A stretch of DNA of 64,000 nucleotides from Trichinella spiralis. Its lineage: Eukaryota > Nematoda > Enoplea > Trichinellida > Trichinellidae. This document shows, piece after piece, positions 14,401 through 25,800 of this stretch; positions within the stretch are counted from its first letter, which is position 1; each line of letters opens with the position of its first letter. The stretch spans positions 7,526,450-7,590,449 of the forward strand of contig CM012955.1 of NCBI GenBank assembly GCA_000181795.3, read 5' to 3'. Below the pieces are notes generated by a model. The model was not told the DNA's origin, did not search any database, and was given only the letters and a program-made list of their open reading frames with translations. Made by a program: the position numbers and the translations under genes.

Positions 14401-17400
14401 AGGTCGAAGGTTGCGGATTCACGCTGCTTACGTTCGATACCTGATCGACGTTGGACGTTCAATTTTGGTTTAGTTGCTCCAAAAGACAGGGGATAAAAGA
14501 AAAGCACACAACTTACCAATTCTGGATCGACAATCAGATACCGATTCAAGCCGCCCATTTTGCTCAAACAACGCCACAAGTCGGTGGCCAGCTTTTCGTC
14601 CGTGCATTCGCGCAACACTTTCCATATGGCGCGCAACAAATGTACCCTGACCGGCCGGATAGCTTTGATCGCCACTGATGTCGTCGGCATGTCGATTATA
14701 CTCTCCAACACCCGCAACGCCTGCAAAGAGACAGAACAATAATACACACACACGCACACATACATATATACATAGAACAGAGCTTCTGTATTATGCGACA
14801 TGTGGAACCAAACCACCAACATGCATGACCGAAGAAAACTTACCGAAAATCCAAGATTGACTGAAAAATTGTTCAACGCTTCAATGATCGCTTCGACGAC
14901 AATCGGCAGATGCTTCTCGAAAGCAGGAAATGGTATGCCCAAAATCAAATCGACCATCAATTCTTTCACTTCACGACGATAACTCAACATCAGAAAACTT
15001 CTCAAATCTATATATTTTAATATTTAAAAAAAGCAAAAAAAATATGAAAAATATACAGAAGAAACAGAAAAAGAAAACACCACTACTAAAACTGACCCTT
15101 CAACAGTCGTGGCACAAGCGGTACAAATGCTTGGAATAGAATCGATTGGATGCGAGATGAAAATTGATTGAGCAACAGACGCAACGGAAACAACTGATTG
15201 TAAGCATCTTCGGCCGACCGAGCCATGTCCATGCAGGACGAGATCAGACGAGGCATGTATGACTTGAAAATGAACACATTATATATTTTTTTCTGTTTGA
15301 AACTAATCGAACGAAATCAATGCTATTATTATTATTATTATTATTTATAACATACTTTGAGAACCATTTCATTCTGCTGCGGATAAGCAGTCACCGCACT
15401 AAATATCAACTTCAACAATTTCATCTCCACCACGCAAGCATCCTGACCATCTACAAGACGTTTTATCGTAAAGAAACAAACATCAACACCACATATACAT
15501 ATCAATGAAGTTTGCTATTTAAACAAATTCGCAAATTTCTACTTTGAAGACATCGAAACAAAATACTACTCACATCCCAATTTTACCAAATTATCCAAAA
15601 TATATTCCATTCCAACAGCAACCAAAGACGACGACGTTCGTTGTACTGTAGACAGCAAATTGATAATTGTCTAAAATTATAAATAAACAATGAAGCGAAT
15701 GAACAACTAAAATATTTTTCACTGATCAAATAATACCCAAAGTGTTTCATTCAGTGAAACTTTCCGAATAACCATCTGAAATCAGAAATCAACAATTGCA
15801 AATTAAACAATAATAAGAATAATAATAATTTCATTCACCGAAAACTCAGATGACAATATTTCGGCAAATATCAACGGTGGAACAGCTCCAAGCTGAAAAT
15901 TGGAAATCCAAATTAATAAATATACATATGTGCATTTTTTCACATTTGTGTTAATGATTAACAAAAAAAACAACATATTTCACTTACACATTGACAAAAA
16001 AGTTCCATGAGTTCTTTTTCTTCTCGAGTTATAGATGAACTGGAAAGAGAAAGCATGACAAACAGCAGCAGCAACAAGAAAAGATGAGAAATAGAAGACA
16101 ATTAATATACACTTACCCAGGTGCTCTGGTGGATGGCATGAAAAATGTATCCAAACAAATGAGACCATATCGAAAATAATCTCTCAAAATACGAATATGC
16201 TTCGGCGCCAAAATTTTCCCAGAGACGAAATGTTCAGCTGATGAAGGTAAAAAGAAAGCAGAATAAAAAATTAATTTTGAACTACCCAAATTCAACTGTA
16301 TTCCACACAACACTATATACTACTAACTACTACTACTACTACTACTACTAGTGCTAGCTAGGTAGCTAGGGTATTATTTGTTGTTGTGCTTGCTTACTGG
16401 TGAGATTTTGAGTTCGACCAACAATGTGACCCAAAATTGATCGCAGTGAAATTGCCAAATTTTTGAAAAATTTCCGCTGCTCTGACAAACTGAAAGGCAA
16501 TTTCATTGGTGAAAAGCCAAAACGCACATCGCCACATTGGAAAACACAATCCTATGGAGAAAAGAAATTGAACAGTGTGGTAGAATGAATATAATAATAA
16601 GAAGGAAAAAAAAAGCCCAACCAAGTCGTCGGATTCTGGAGCATGAGGTTTCGTCGCTTCGGCTTGCTCCGCATCTTCAGCGTTGGATTTCGACAAGTTC
16701 TTCTCTTGGACAGATTCCGTCGCCTGAGCTTCGGCAGGTTTTTTCGGCGGCACTGGTGCTCCTGCTGCCCCAGCCCCTGCCCCTGCTCCTGCTCCTGCCC
16801 CTGTAGCCGCGGCCCCTTTGCCAACCGCAGCTGCTGCTGCTGTTGTAGAATTGTTCAACCAATCAATTTTCATTCTTTTCGGTGGACTGAAAACAAAATA
16901 ACACAAGTGAAAAATTTGTTCCCAGAAAATTTTTTCTACTCACAGTTTCCCTTTGGACATCAATTCTTCTGTGCAAAAACCTTTCAAACGATGAACGAAC
17001 AATTCCAACAAAAAATAATGTATCGGATGTACCTAGAATGAGATTTCAGCTTTTGCACTTTTAAAAATTAACCAAATTCAACCAAAATTATAGTTAATAA
17101 TAATAATAATAAGGAATAAGAATTACACCCGTCCTGTCTTTTTGTTGACTGATCACATCCGAAAGTACTGACAAGGATCGCATGGCAATTATTTGACAAT
17201 TTGAAGTCAGCGTACAGTCGAAAATATAGCGGCTAAACAACCGTATCCCGTTCATTATAGTGCTCTGATCCAAAACGTTGCGCATGTTGAACACGTAATC
17301 ACCCAACAATGGCAACCAATACGCTCTGAAATGGAAATTAATTAAAATCAAAGAGAAAGTTCGAATTATTTTCCCTCATTTCACAAATCAAAAAACCCAT

Positions 17401-17777
17401 GATGGATGATTTACCGAAGTTGATCTTTTGCCGTATGATCATCACCAAGCGCAAACGCTTCATTGAAAACACGATCCGAATATGGAGCAAATTCTTAAAA
17501 ATGAAAATATAAAATTCAATGTTCAATTTTATTCAAATTTCATCAACTTACTGTCACGATAACGAGTGTGTATCAATTGCCTTATGACAACCAACATTTC
17601 TCGACGAATACTAACCGATCCACTTGGAACACTTTCAAGCGTATTCAATATTGCCTCTGGCAAATAAGCTTCATCACTTCCAAGAACAGTCTGCAAATAG
17701 CATTATTTTGACATATTTGAATATTGCTTAAAATAACAACACAACAATTAAATTTCATTATATAATAATAAATAAAA

Positions 17778-17830
<53 letters not shown>

Positions 17831-19600
17831 CATTATACAATAAATATATGAAATATATACAAGTGTTAAGTCCATTGTATCCGCAAACAATGCCATTGTT
17901 TTGGATTTTGCATTCAAAAAATCTTCAAACAGCAAAAGATCAAAATCTGGATCTTTCCTAAAAGAAATCAAAAAAAATTCGCATAATTCAATAAAATTCT
18001 CAGCCAACGAACGGTTAGTTCAATTACCGTTGCTCGCTTGTTGGAGCTAGGTAGAGAAATTTCGCTGCATTGCACAATATACTTCGATATTCTTCACGGA
18101 CACTTTTCGAATGAAATCCATTTACAATTTGAATCAATGCAGGAAGTTCGGCCAACAATTTGACAGATTGGGAAGTTTTCGGCACAACAGTAAACTAAAT
18201 TGAACAAAAATGACAACTTTTCATTGACAAACACTAGCTAATGTGCTGCTGCTGCTTCGTGCAAATCAAGTAGTACATATTTCATGTAAAATCCTTCGCC
18301 TTTTTCTGGATCTTTCTTATAGACGACAGTTTCACGATAAAAGCTATCCAAGTGATGTTGCAAAAAGCTGTCGCACGGTTCGTGAGCGACAGGCTGACGA
18401 TTTTTAGGTCCAAACATCTCCTTTATCATATCTGGAATGCTGACGAACATTTTCAGAGTAAACAACATAAACTGCGTTATCTGAAAAAGAATTGACAAAA
18501 AAAATTACTGCTAATGTAAATTCAATCTGAAAGAACGCTTGAATTCAATAATTAAAATGACAACTGAAATAGCAGTATAATAGTGACAACTGAAATCAAT
18601 CTATTAAAATTTCATCTTAATTTTATTTAATTAAATATGGCTAAATAACTGTTAACTTGTGACAAATAATCCATGAAAATATCAACCATCAAAGTACATA
18701 AAATACCCATTTGTAAAAAAAAACAATAAAAGTTATTCATAAGTGCTGCCCTGATGTTTTAATCCAAATTAAAAAAAATATTCATACTTCAACGGTAAAT
18801 GGCACTCGCATGTCATGCAATATATCTCGGAGAATTCGTGCACAGATAACACCATTTTGCTCATTTTCAACCTAAAATTTAAAAATATTCAAAACAATTA
18901 AATTAATAAATTAAATGCATAAATATTAAACTGATAAACTTGAAAGAATTGAATTAATAAATTAAAATAACCCACCGCTATTAATCGAAATAAAGTTGAC
19001 ACTGCTGTAGTCCAAAAAGGTTTCATTTTTTCACCAACGCTAGGAACTTGGTGTATTAACTTCAATGTCAAAAGACGCAGCTCCTGAATTAAAGAATCAA
19101 AGTAAAAATAAATTTAAACAAAGCTTGCAGTACAGCTTCCCAAAGTAAAAATTAAAATACAATTCTGAGCTGTTACCAAAGTTTGAAGCATAAAACGACA
19201 AAAAACCAAAGTGACACCGAAACAAAAAAACAATACCTGAATGTCGCTCGACAAAATAAACTGAGGAGATGAAGAATGCAACACATTTAACAACGTGTTG
19301 TATACTACATCAGCGACAGAATTCAACGAATCTACCGACGATACAGTCTAAAATTATCAGCATATACTACAATATGTAGCAACATAAAAGAAATAATATT
19401 AATCATATTACGTCAAACCGTTCGCTCAATGAACGCATTGCCTTTAGTTTAGCTCGTTCATCTACAAGACAAAGACATATAATCAAAAAATTATAATTAA
19501 CGTTGTAGTCATTACTTTGGTTGGAATCTTGCAGCGTTGACACTAGCACTTCAATCTCACCAATAAGTTTCGAATAGACTGGTGCCGGAGACGAAAACAT
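855..19600 (-). CDS. TRRAP: TRRAP/Tra1 homologue: PIKK-family pseudokinase scaffold of histone acetyltransferase complexes
   Basis: Complete gene of about 81 exons and roughly 11.0 kb of coding sequence (about 3,670 residues; human TRRAP has 3,859). TRRAP/Tra1 is a nuclear scaffold that recruits SAGA-type and TIP60/NuA4-type acetyltransferase complexes to activators. The start ATG at 19598-19600 gives MFSSPAPVYSKLIGEI. Removing a 54 bp intron gives SNQNERAKLKAMRSLSERF, which aligns with the vertebrate N-terminus. Exon 4 (18976-19083) reads LTLKLIHQVPSVGEKMKPFW and exon 5 carries NEQNGVICARILRDILHDM, the next conserved blocks. The C-terminus reads EDNLCRMDPAWHPWF with stop TGA at 855-857, almost identical to the vertebrate tail. 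Nearly all introns are 45-120 bp; exceptions are 3905-4363, 18481-18787, 14001-14120 region and 6721-6963. Exon lists are given in the module entries. A few borders (near 8094, 12028, 15442, 18277) have alternatives, because the summed length is not an exact multiple of three. Confidence 0.95.
2562..6720 (-). other. TRRAP: TRRAP FAT-domain region (exons)
   Basis: Exons: 2562-2811, 2860-3029, 3115-3203, 3272-3432, 3513-3701, 3797-3904, 4364-4464, 4546-4672, 4773-4888, 4952-5069, 5144-5466, 5545-5680, 5793-5881, 5954-6112, 6185-6295, 6368-6511, 6601-6720. This stretch sits directly N-terminal to the pseudokinase, where PIKKs carry the helical FAT region. Diagnostic blocks are EWRRLPKAITEAHIALMQ followed by QQVIELQECGELWN (5144-5466), then VKNLLKVWNNEFR spliced to AWSAIAAWRQQCMQLYNDL (4952-5069). 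These match the vertebrate EWRRLP..QQIMELQ and TWRNRLP..MWRQHHYQ segments. Domain limits are inferred from distance to the C-terminus rather than from an alignment. Confidence 0.85.
6964..13873 (-). other. TRRAP: TRRAP HEAT/TPR solenoid, C-terminal half (exons)
   Basis: Exons: 6964-7080, 7158-7371, 7461-7591, 7681-7859, 7937-8094, 8166-8308, 8365-8441, 8503-8571, 8639-8809, 8904-8987, 9056-9088, 9150-9251, 9319-9430, 9499-9677, 9761-9917, 10030-10199, 10314-10376, 10441-10639, 10692-10762, 10836-10994, 11076-11165, 11252-11372, 11473-11592, 11685-11750, 11809-11976, 12028-12158, 12268-12505, 12598-12750, 12863-13024, 13091-13288, 13350-13528, 13601-13696, 13776-13873. Translations are leucine-rich helical repeats without catalytic motifs, as expected for the solenoid. 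Donors are mostly GTAAGT/GTGAGT-like, with a few weak ones (GTTTGT, GTTGGT). The border at 8094 could instead be 8097, and that at 12028 could be 12031. Confidence 0.8.
16622..16886 (-). other. TRRAP: Ala/Gly low-complexity insertion in TRRAP with coding hexanucleotide repeat
   Basis: This exon encodes IDWLNNS, a run of Ala, then alternating Gly-Ala, a short PPKKP segment and an acidic Glu/Ala-rich stretch ending PESDDL. The Gly-Ala part comes from tandem six-base units at about 16761-16805 (plus strand CCTGCC/CCTGCT). The segment is predicted to be disordered and interrupts the HEAT solenoid. Both flanking splice sites are usable (donor TTG|GTTGGG is weak; acceptor ..ttttcag). The reading frame stays open through the repeat, so it is probably translated as a linker. 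Confidence 0.75.
17781..17825. repeat. TRRAP: (TA)n microsatellite in a TRRAP intron
   Basis: An uninterrupted TA dinucleotide run of about 45 bp fills much of the intron 17691-17860. It is likely to be length-variable and prone to assembly error. Confidence 0.95.
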
Positions 19601-22600
19601 TTTTAGTTATCAGTATGCTTAAAATACACAACAACATACAAAATTCAAACAAAACAAAAACTATAATAATAACTGAAACATTACAAAACAAAAAACGGAT
19701 TGTTCGCTTTACAGTATGAAATATGATTCATAAGTTCTCTCAAAAGTACTGTAAGTGCACCGTTTTCTCCTACTTTCAGAGTTCAAAAACAATCAAAACA
19801 ATGAAATTCATCATATTTTCACAAAGAAATAATTCATAATATACTATATTTATATTTTTCCTTTTTAAAATTCGATCCAAAGTTCAAATGATTTGTAAAA
19901 TTTATCATTTCCACTAAAAATGCACACCAGTTTATTGAAAACTGTTGACTGTTTATTGCATCACTGTTCCAGTATAATTTCTAATCATCAAGCTCGTATT
20001 ATTTTTCAAATATAAAGACATTTATTTTGTAAAGAAAAACAGATGGCGTAATAATTAATTTGTGAAATGAAATGCTTTCACCTCATGAGTTCATAACATG
20101 TCACAGTTAATACTGAACAATAATAAATCGAACTAATTACATTGTAATTAAGTGTATTATCCTTATACTATGTGAAAAAGATCAGCAGCGATGCGGCTTT
20201 TAAAAAAAAATACACAACTATAAAACATGCACCGAATAATAACAACTCAATCTCAAGTTGACCGTTGATTTCAACGAAAGATAATCAGACTGAATTCAAT
20301 TTAATCAAAGTGAAACAATGACAGAAGCAGAATATTTTCAATTTCAACGCATATATCCAAACAGAAAAATACCAAGTACTTGTTCTAAAACAATTCGGCA
20401 TTCCAATAAAAATATTACGGTGCGTAATTAACAGTGTCAGAATGAACAAAGTGAGATAAAACACTAACAAAAAATATTAACTTCCAATATAGAATGTTCT
20501 GAAATTTTGATGATGCAATGCAACGTTATCATTACTGGTTGATTTTAGGCTACAAATGAATAAACATTGAAGCAGGTAAATGCATAATGCTCATTGCGAA
20601 ACATTATTTGCGATTAAACTTAGCGTTTATTTACAATAAGTAGCTACTCTCTAAGCTTCAACAAAGAATATTTTACCGTTATCTTAGAATGCTCAAATAC
20701 TAAAGAAACAAAAGCGAAACAAATCTCAAAATAAAATACATCTAACTAAACTTCGCATTATTTTAAAAAACTGTATAATATTTTATATAAATTACCATGC
20801 ATTATACCAATCATATTGCAGATCGATGAATTAGCCAGAAAATGATAAAACTGTACTTACAATATACAATATTTGTTTCAACATTTTTGAAGAAAATGGA
20901 ACATCATCTTTGTCACAAAATTACAATACAATAACAACGTACGTAGAACAGTCGTCTCCTTCTGTTGCCTACAATGAGACATTATTGCACGAATGCAAAA
21001 CGAAACGTAATTTCAACAAGGCCTGTTATTATTATTATTATTGGTTCAGGTTATCACAAATAGAATCATTAACGAAGCTGATCGTTATCACCGTGCATAC
21101 ATGAAGAAAACTGGCATTTTTAGAAAACCTTTAGTACAATTTAACGTTTCTTTATAGAATTATTCACTGCACAGTAGATAATTTACAAGTAAAATATGAA
21201 AAATACGATCATCTATGTTACCATTCAGTCCACATAAATAACGTGATACAATTAATGCAGGGAAATTTTCATTGCAAAAAAATGCGTTGTTATTTGCTAA
21301 TCGACGAAATTTGAATTTTACCACAACTGCAGCTCTTCCCTTCAACAAATTTCAGAAAACATACAGTATGACGACAGTACAAGCTTGCCTATCTTTACTT
21401 ACAGTATGAATAATCAGTAATGTTTTACTTTTATTTTTGTCCTGACCGTTGGACCTGTTTTATTAAGTAATAATGCAAAAGAATTAAAATTGTAATTTTT
21501 GCTGCGCTGCATTCGTCTGTGTCGCAGCCTGCTGATATCTCTCATTCACGCTGATAGCATTTATGGGTGTTGGGTAATTTCACATATTTCAATTATAATA
21601 AGAAAAATAAAATAATAAAAGAAAACAAATGAAATGCCAATTTGTATAATTTTTAATCAAAATTATGCAGTATTCCAACTGGGGAACAGATGGGGGATTG
21701 AACTGTAAACATCAAAGTTTGGAAAAAAAATATATTTTTTAAAATTCATGAAAAAAATGACGTCTACGTAAAAAAGTGAAATAAATCGAAAGCTGATTTG
21801 ATTTTTTTCCGTGCTATTTCATGCTGCTATAGCTAGGCTAATCATTTTTTCAGTCTACTTAAAAAAATTAATTCCATTGACAGCAGCATTATCGGTCAGT
21901 AATGTGTTATGATGATGAGAATGATCTTTTAAAAAAAAATTTTTTTTTCCTATCCATCATCATCACTTTTAAGTTACGCATGTTGATGTTGAATCGAATG
22001 TTCAACCATTGACCATGGAGTACTGTGAGTAAGTAAACTTTTCGGGTGTTGGACCAATCAAAGTGAAAATTTTAACTTACCAAAACCAATTTCCTGAAGA
22101 TAAAAATGATTGACTTACTTAATGAAAAAAAATAGATTGAATATTGGAAAAATGAATGTGGAAAACCTACTGTGTATTGTTTTAATAAATGACATCGAAA
22201 TCAATTCAACCGAAAGTTCTATAATGAATAAAACAGTTGAAGCTAATAGAGTATGCAAATTTTTTCAATTGAAACTTTCCACAATTGTCGGTCTTCATCG
22301 TGCGTATAGTTGTTTTCAATCAATGATCACGCAAGCGGTAAAATTGCAGAAAAATTTGAACTTGTTTTGCAAAATTTGAAAATTTCACTCGTAATTGTTC
22401 TCCACAGTTTATTTATTCATTGCAACAATAAGCCGTGTGTGAAATTGACAAACTCTTATTGTTATTATTATAGCTTGTCAGATTTGAAATGGATATTTTT
22501 GAACAAAAAATGTACTTTTCTATGCAGCTTCTTTCTGTCGCAGTTGTTGTAAAATTCAAACATTCTTGGTTTGTGGTTTTTTTTTAATATTAACGCAAGC

Positions 22601-22869
22601 ACACAAGACAAAAATTCCCTTCAACAAAGCAAATGCTTTTGCACTTTGCACTTTGCACTGAACAAAATAACCGAACCTCAACAAGCCTCGTGGAATAGTC
22701 GAGACAGATACAAGGTTTTAGATATTTGGCAAAAAATGGTTATGCGATAAAAATCGCCAATGAACCTTCGTTCAGTTTCAAGCGATCGTTGCTATAATTA
22801 AAATTTGAATATTAAATAAAGTAATGTAATATAATATAATATAATAAAGTGAGAATTTAACCGAAACAG
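19601..22869. other. Intergenic region between TRRAP start and GPR158-like gene end
   Basis: AT-rich DNA lies between the TRRAP start codon and the 3' end of the next minus-strand gene. Only short open frames without recognisable motifs occur. It should hold the TRRAP promoter and 5' leader. A TTTTAAG about 17 bp upstream of the TRRAP ATG (minus strand) could act as a trans- or cis-splice acceptor, but this is not established. An A-run/T-run junction lies at about 21931-21950. Confidence 0.6.
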
Positions 22870-25800
22870 CTAGATTTGAGTAGATCCGTCGCTGTCCAAA
22901 AGTAGACGCTGTGTAATTGGTAAATTTCCTCCCGTCAAGTAAATATTGTGCGCTGATGACCGAACCGTATAATCGTTGGTCGAGGGTTTGTTCGGCGACT
23001 CCGGATCACCAGACCCAACTGCTGCAGCACTTGCTTCTTCAGTTTCCGTTTTCGAACTGTCAAGAAAAAAAAAAGAAAAGCACAGGTTAATTTTTGAATC
23101 GAATAAAAAAACGTCATTTATTAATTTTATCCACCTGGGTCCATCGTAAAGCGACTTCGACACTCCCTGGTTCAGTGAGGCTCGCTTTGGATGACTCTGC
23201 TTTCGTACTTTCTTCTTGTATATATGCGGATTTTCCACATACATATTCGTCACTTTGAACATTCGAAGTTGCGTGTAAACACGCTTCAGTTCAGCCTGGA
23301 AAAGAATATGTATATGTATACGTATAAATAAAAACAAATTATTTATTATTGAAAAAAATCAAAAGAAAAAAGAAAAACCATTAGCATTACTCGAATGTCT
23401 TCCGGATTCATGTCGGTAATGGGCAGCTCAGCAAAATCCAACGTGCCATTGAGAATACGATCCCTGAGCTTTGCTAAAGACGAATGATTTTGTTTCGAAT
23501 CGGATAATTTATTACTGTCATTTTTTGAACTCTCGAATGTTCCATAATAAGCCTATTTCATGAAAAAAACAAAAGTAAATAATAATAATTATACTTGATC
23601 TTCAACTACTTTGGATAAAATGATCACAGTAATTAATGTGATAGTTAAGTGCACTTGAACGAAACTAAGAAGCATAGTCATGCTTGGCGTAAAAGTCATC
23701 CAAAATTTATATCTAAACAGAAATAAAGTGTCATTAATACGAACAATATACAATGCAAACAAGGTGCATACTCACTTTATAGCATTGATTATTGTGGTGA
23801 CAATAATTTCAATCAAAATGGCTACAAAGAATCTGTTCCGTTTCGCTGAAAAAGAACTTCTGCTTTTCACACACAAATATATGCCATAGAATAGCAAACA
23901 CAGTTCAGCTAAATAAAGAAAAAGCTGAAATATGACTAATAATTTAAACAAAATTTTTTCAAGCGAAAAAAATGTTCTACTCACTGGCATGCCAGACAAA
24001 ATGCCACTTAAACAGTGCACAGGTACTGTACCGTGAATAGGTGATTACATCAGTATTGGAAGTTGTGCTCGGCTCTGATACGATGTGAACCGAATCGGTG
24101 GACTCTTCGAATTCAAAAATTGCCATTGTCCAAGCAATTAAACCCGTAGTTGTAAATGCAATCATATATCCAATATCTTTAAGTAAAGATCTGTCGGTAT
24201 TTATATTTTGATTTGATCTTCTCGGTCGTCGTTCTAGCATGTTGCTTAAAAAAATCAGACACTGTTGGACACTGTTGAATTTATCTGTATCATAATGTGC
24301 AACATTTACCTATATATAGTTAACACTAGGGCACCGTAGAAGACGGTAAATCCAAGCTGCCTACACCAAGTAATCAGGCAACAAATAACTTTTTGCGGAG
24401 TAAAAAACTCCAACACCATCTGCAATGAAATAAAAGAAAAAAAAACAATAATGATCATTTGTTGTCATTGAATCATGATAATTATCAACTGCACAGTCAT
24501 ACTTTGCAATACATCAAAATAGCACCAACTAGTGCCAGTTCCATCAGAGTTATTCTGGCAGATCTGCATTCCTGTATTTTTCGGTTCGTTGCCAGGACAA
24601 AAATGAGAATACAAGCTCCCAAAATGCTGAACACGTTGATAGCCAGAAACACTTTGGACATAATCGATGGGTCGTTTCTTGCCTGCATATCAACGACAAA
24701 CTTTGAGCATTTATGTACCAATATTTCAAGACCATTCTGTAAACTTTCGCCATCAGGTGAGCCATTGATACAATATTCATCAGATGCGTCGCCGTCCAAG
24801 CAACAACATTTGAATGAACCAACGCGAAATCCACCGTTAGGCACAAACACACACTATATTCATATTCATATTCATATTGTAAAACAGCCATTGTTGAGTA
24901 GGCAGATAAAAATAGCAAATTTATGCAAACAATAAAAAACTGTTTTTTCTCATTGAGTTATTTGCATTTTAAAAATTCTAAAATAAAAAAATACTTACGC
25001 GAGTCAATTTACGATCACAGCCATGTGTGCTGCGGAAAGCCAACTGAGGACTGTCATCACATTGGTTCACGTCAATGGTGTGCATAGGAATTGAAATGTA
25101 AAATGGAGGCATTTCTACACTGTGACGCAGATATCTAAAATAATTAATACAAATATTGAATAATGAAAGCAATTATTTTAGATTTGTAAGTTGAATGTTT
25201 AATTTGTTAATAACACAATTTCTAATAATAATAATAACTTTATTTTTCAAATAAGGAATAATTTAAATATATTGAGATATTTTATTAAATTTTAACTAAT
25301 TTTATTCGAATAACAAAAAGGTTATGGACAAGCATAACGTTGTTCTGATTTCCTGGATAAATGACAATGGTAAAATTACAGTTTTTTCTCCTAAACTAAC
25401 ACTTATTGACATTTGAAGTAACAATTTGAAAAATGTCAAAAAAATATTTGTATTTTTATATCTTAAACAGCTTCAAAAATACTATTAAGTTTTTTGAATA
25501 GAACATCCCTCTGTTTTACTGGAACTGGATTACCATGATAATAGCATAATTTTATTTTTGCAAAATATGGCGTCAATATGAATTAATTTCTGTTGATGGT
25601 TTTGTCAGCAGACAGCAGCTATTACATTAATAACTCTGTCAAATTGCAATTCAAATTAATTGTACAGCAAGTGGACCGGAAATTTTATTTTCATTCATGT
25701 AATAAATTTGAAAAGAAAAATGTATTACAGTTTGTAATGTTTCAAAAATTCACCAAACTGCATTGTTGGTCTGAAAGAAATAAATTTCAGCAAGCCGATG

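Larger units (their letters stand above)
14121..19600 (-). other. TRRAP: TRRAP N-terminal HEAT region (exons)
   Basis: Exons: 14121-14260, 14336-14440, 14517-14720, 14844-15000, 15097-15262, 15356-15442, 15574-15670, 15737-15775, 15839-15892, 15988-16039, 16117-16236, 16398-16551, 16622-16886, 16944-17032, 17127-17325, 17415-17493, 17552-17690, 17861-17957, 18028-18194, 18277-18480, 18788-18871, 18976-19083, 19237-19347, 19412-19461, 19516-19600. The block SVKLLAELPALIQIVNGF (18028-18194) matches the vertebrate SLKVLAELPIIV segment. The exon at 18788-18871 joins directly to ITQFMLFTLKMFVSIPDM, parallel to the vertebrate ITQEIHHFLDFVKQ. The donor at 18277 is the least certain, because the frame runs on to a stop at 18238. 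Confidence 0.82.

Noticed and set aside
16643-17041. Cys/Pro-rich plus-strand frame antisense to TRRAP
   Set aside because: It is the complement of the Gly-Ala repeat and adjacent TRRAP exons, with no independent support.
22110-22552. Overlapping plus-strand frames between TRRAP and the receptor gene
   Set aside because: AT-biased composition and no recognisable domain or upstream signal.
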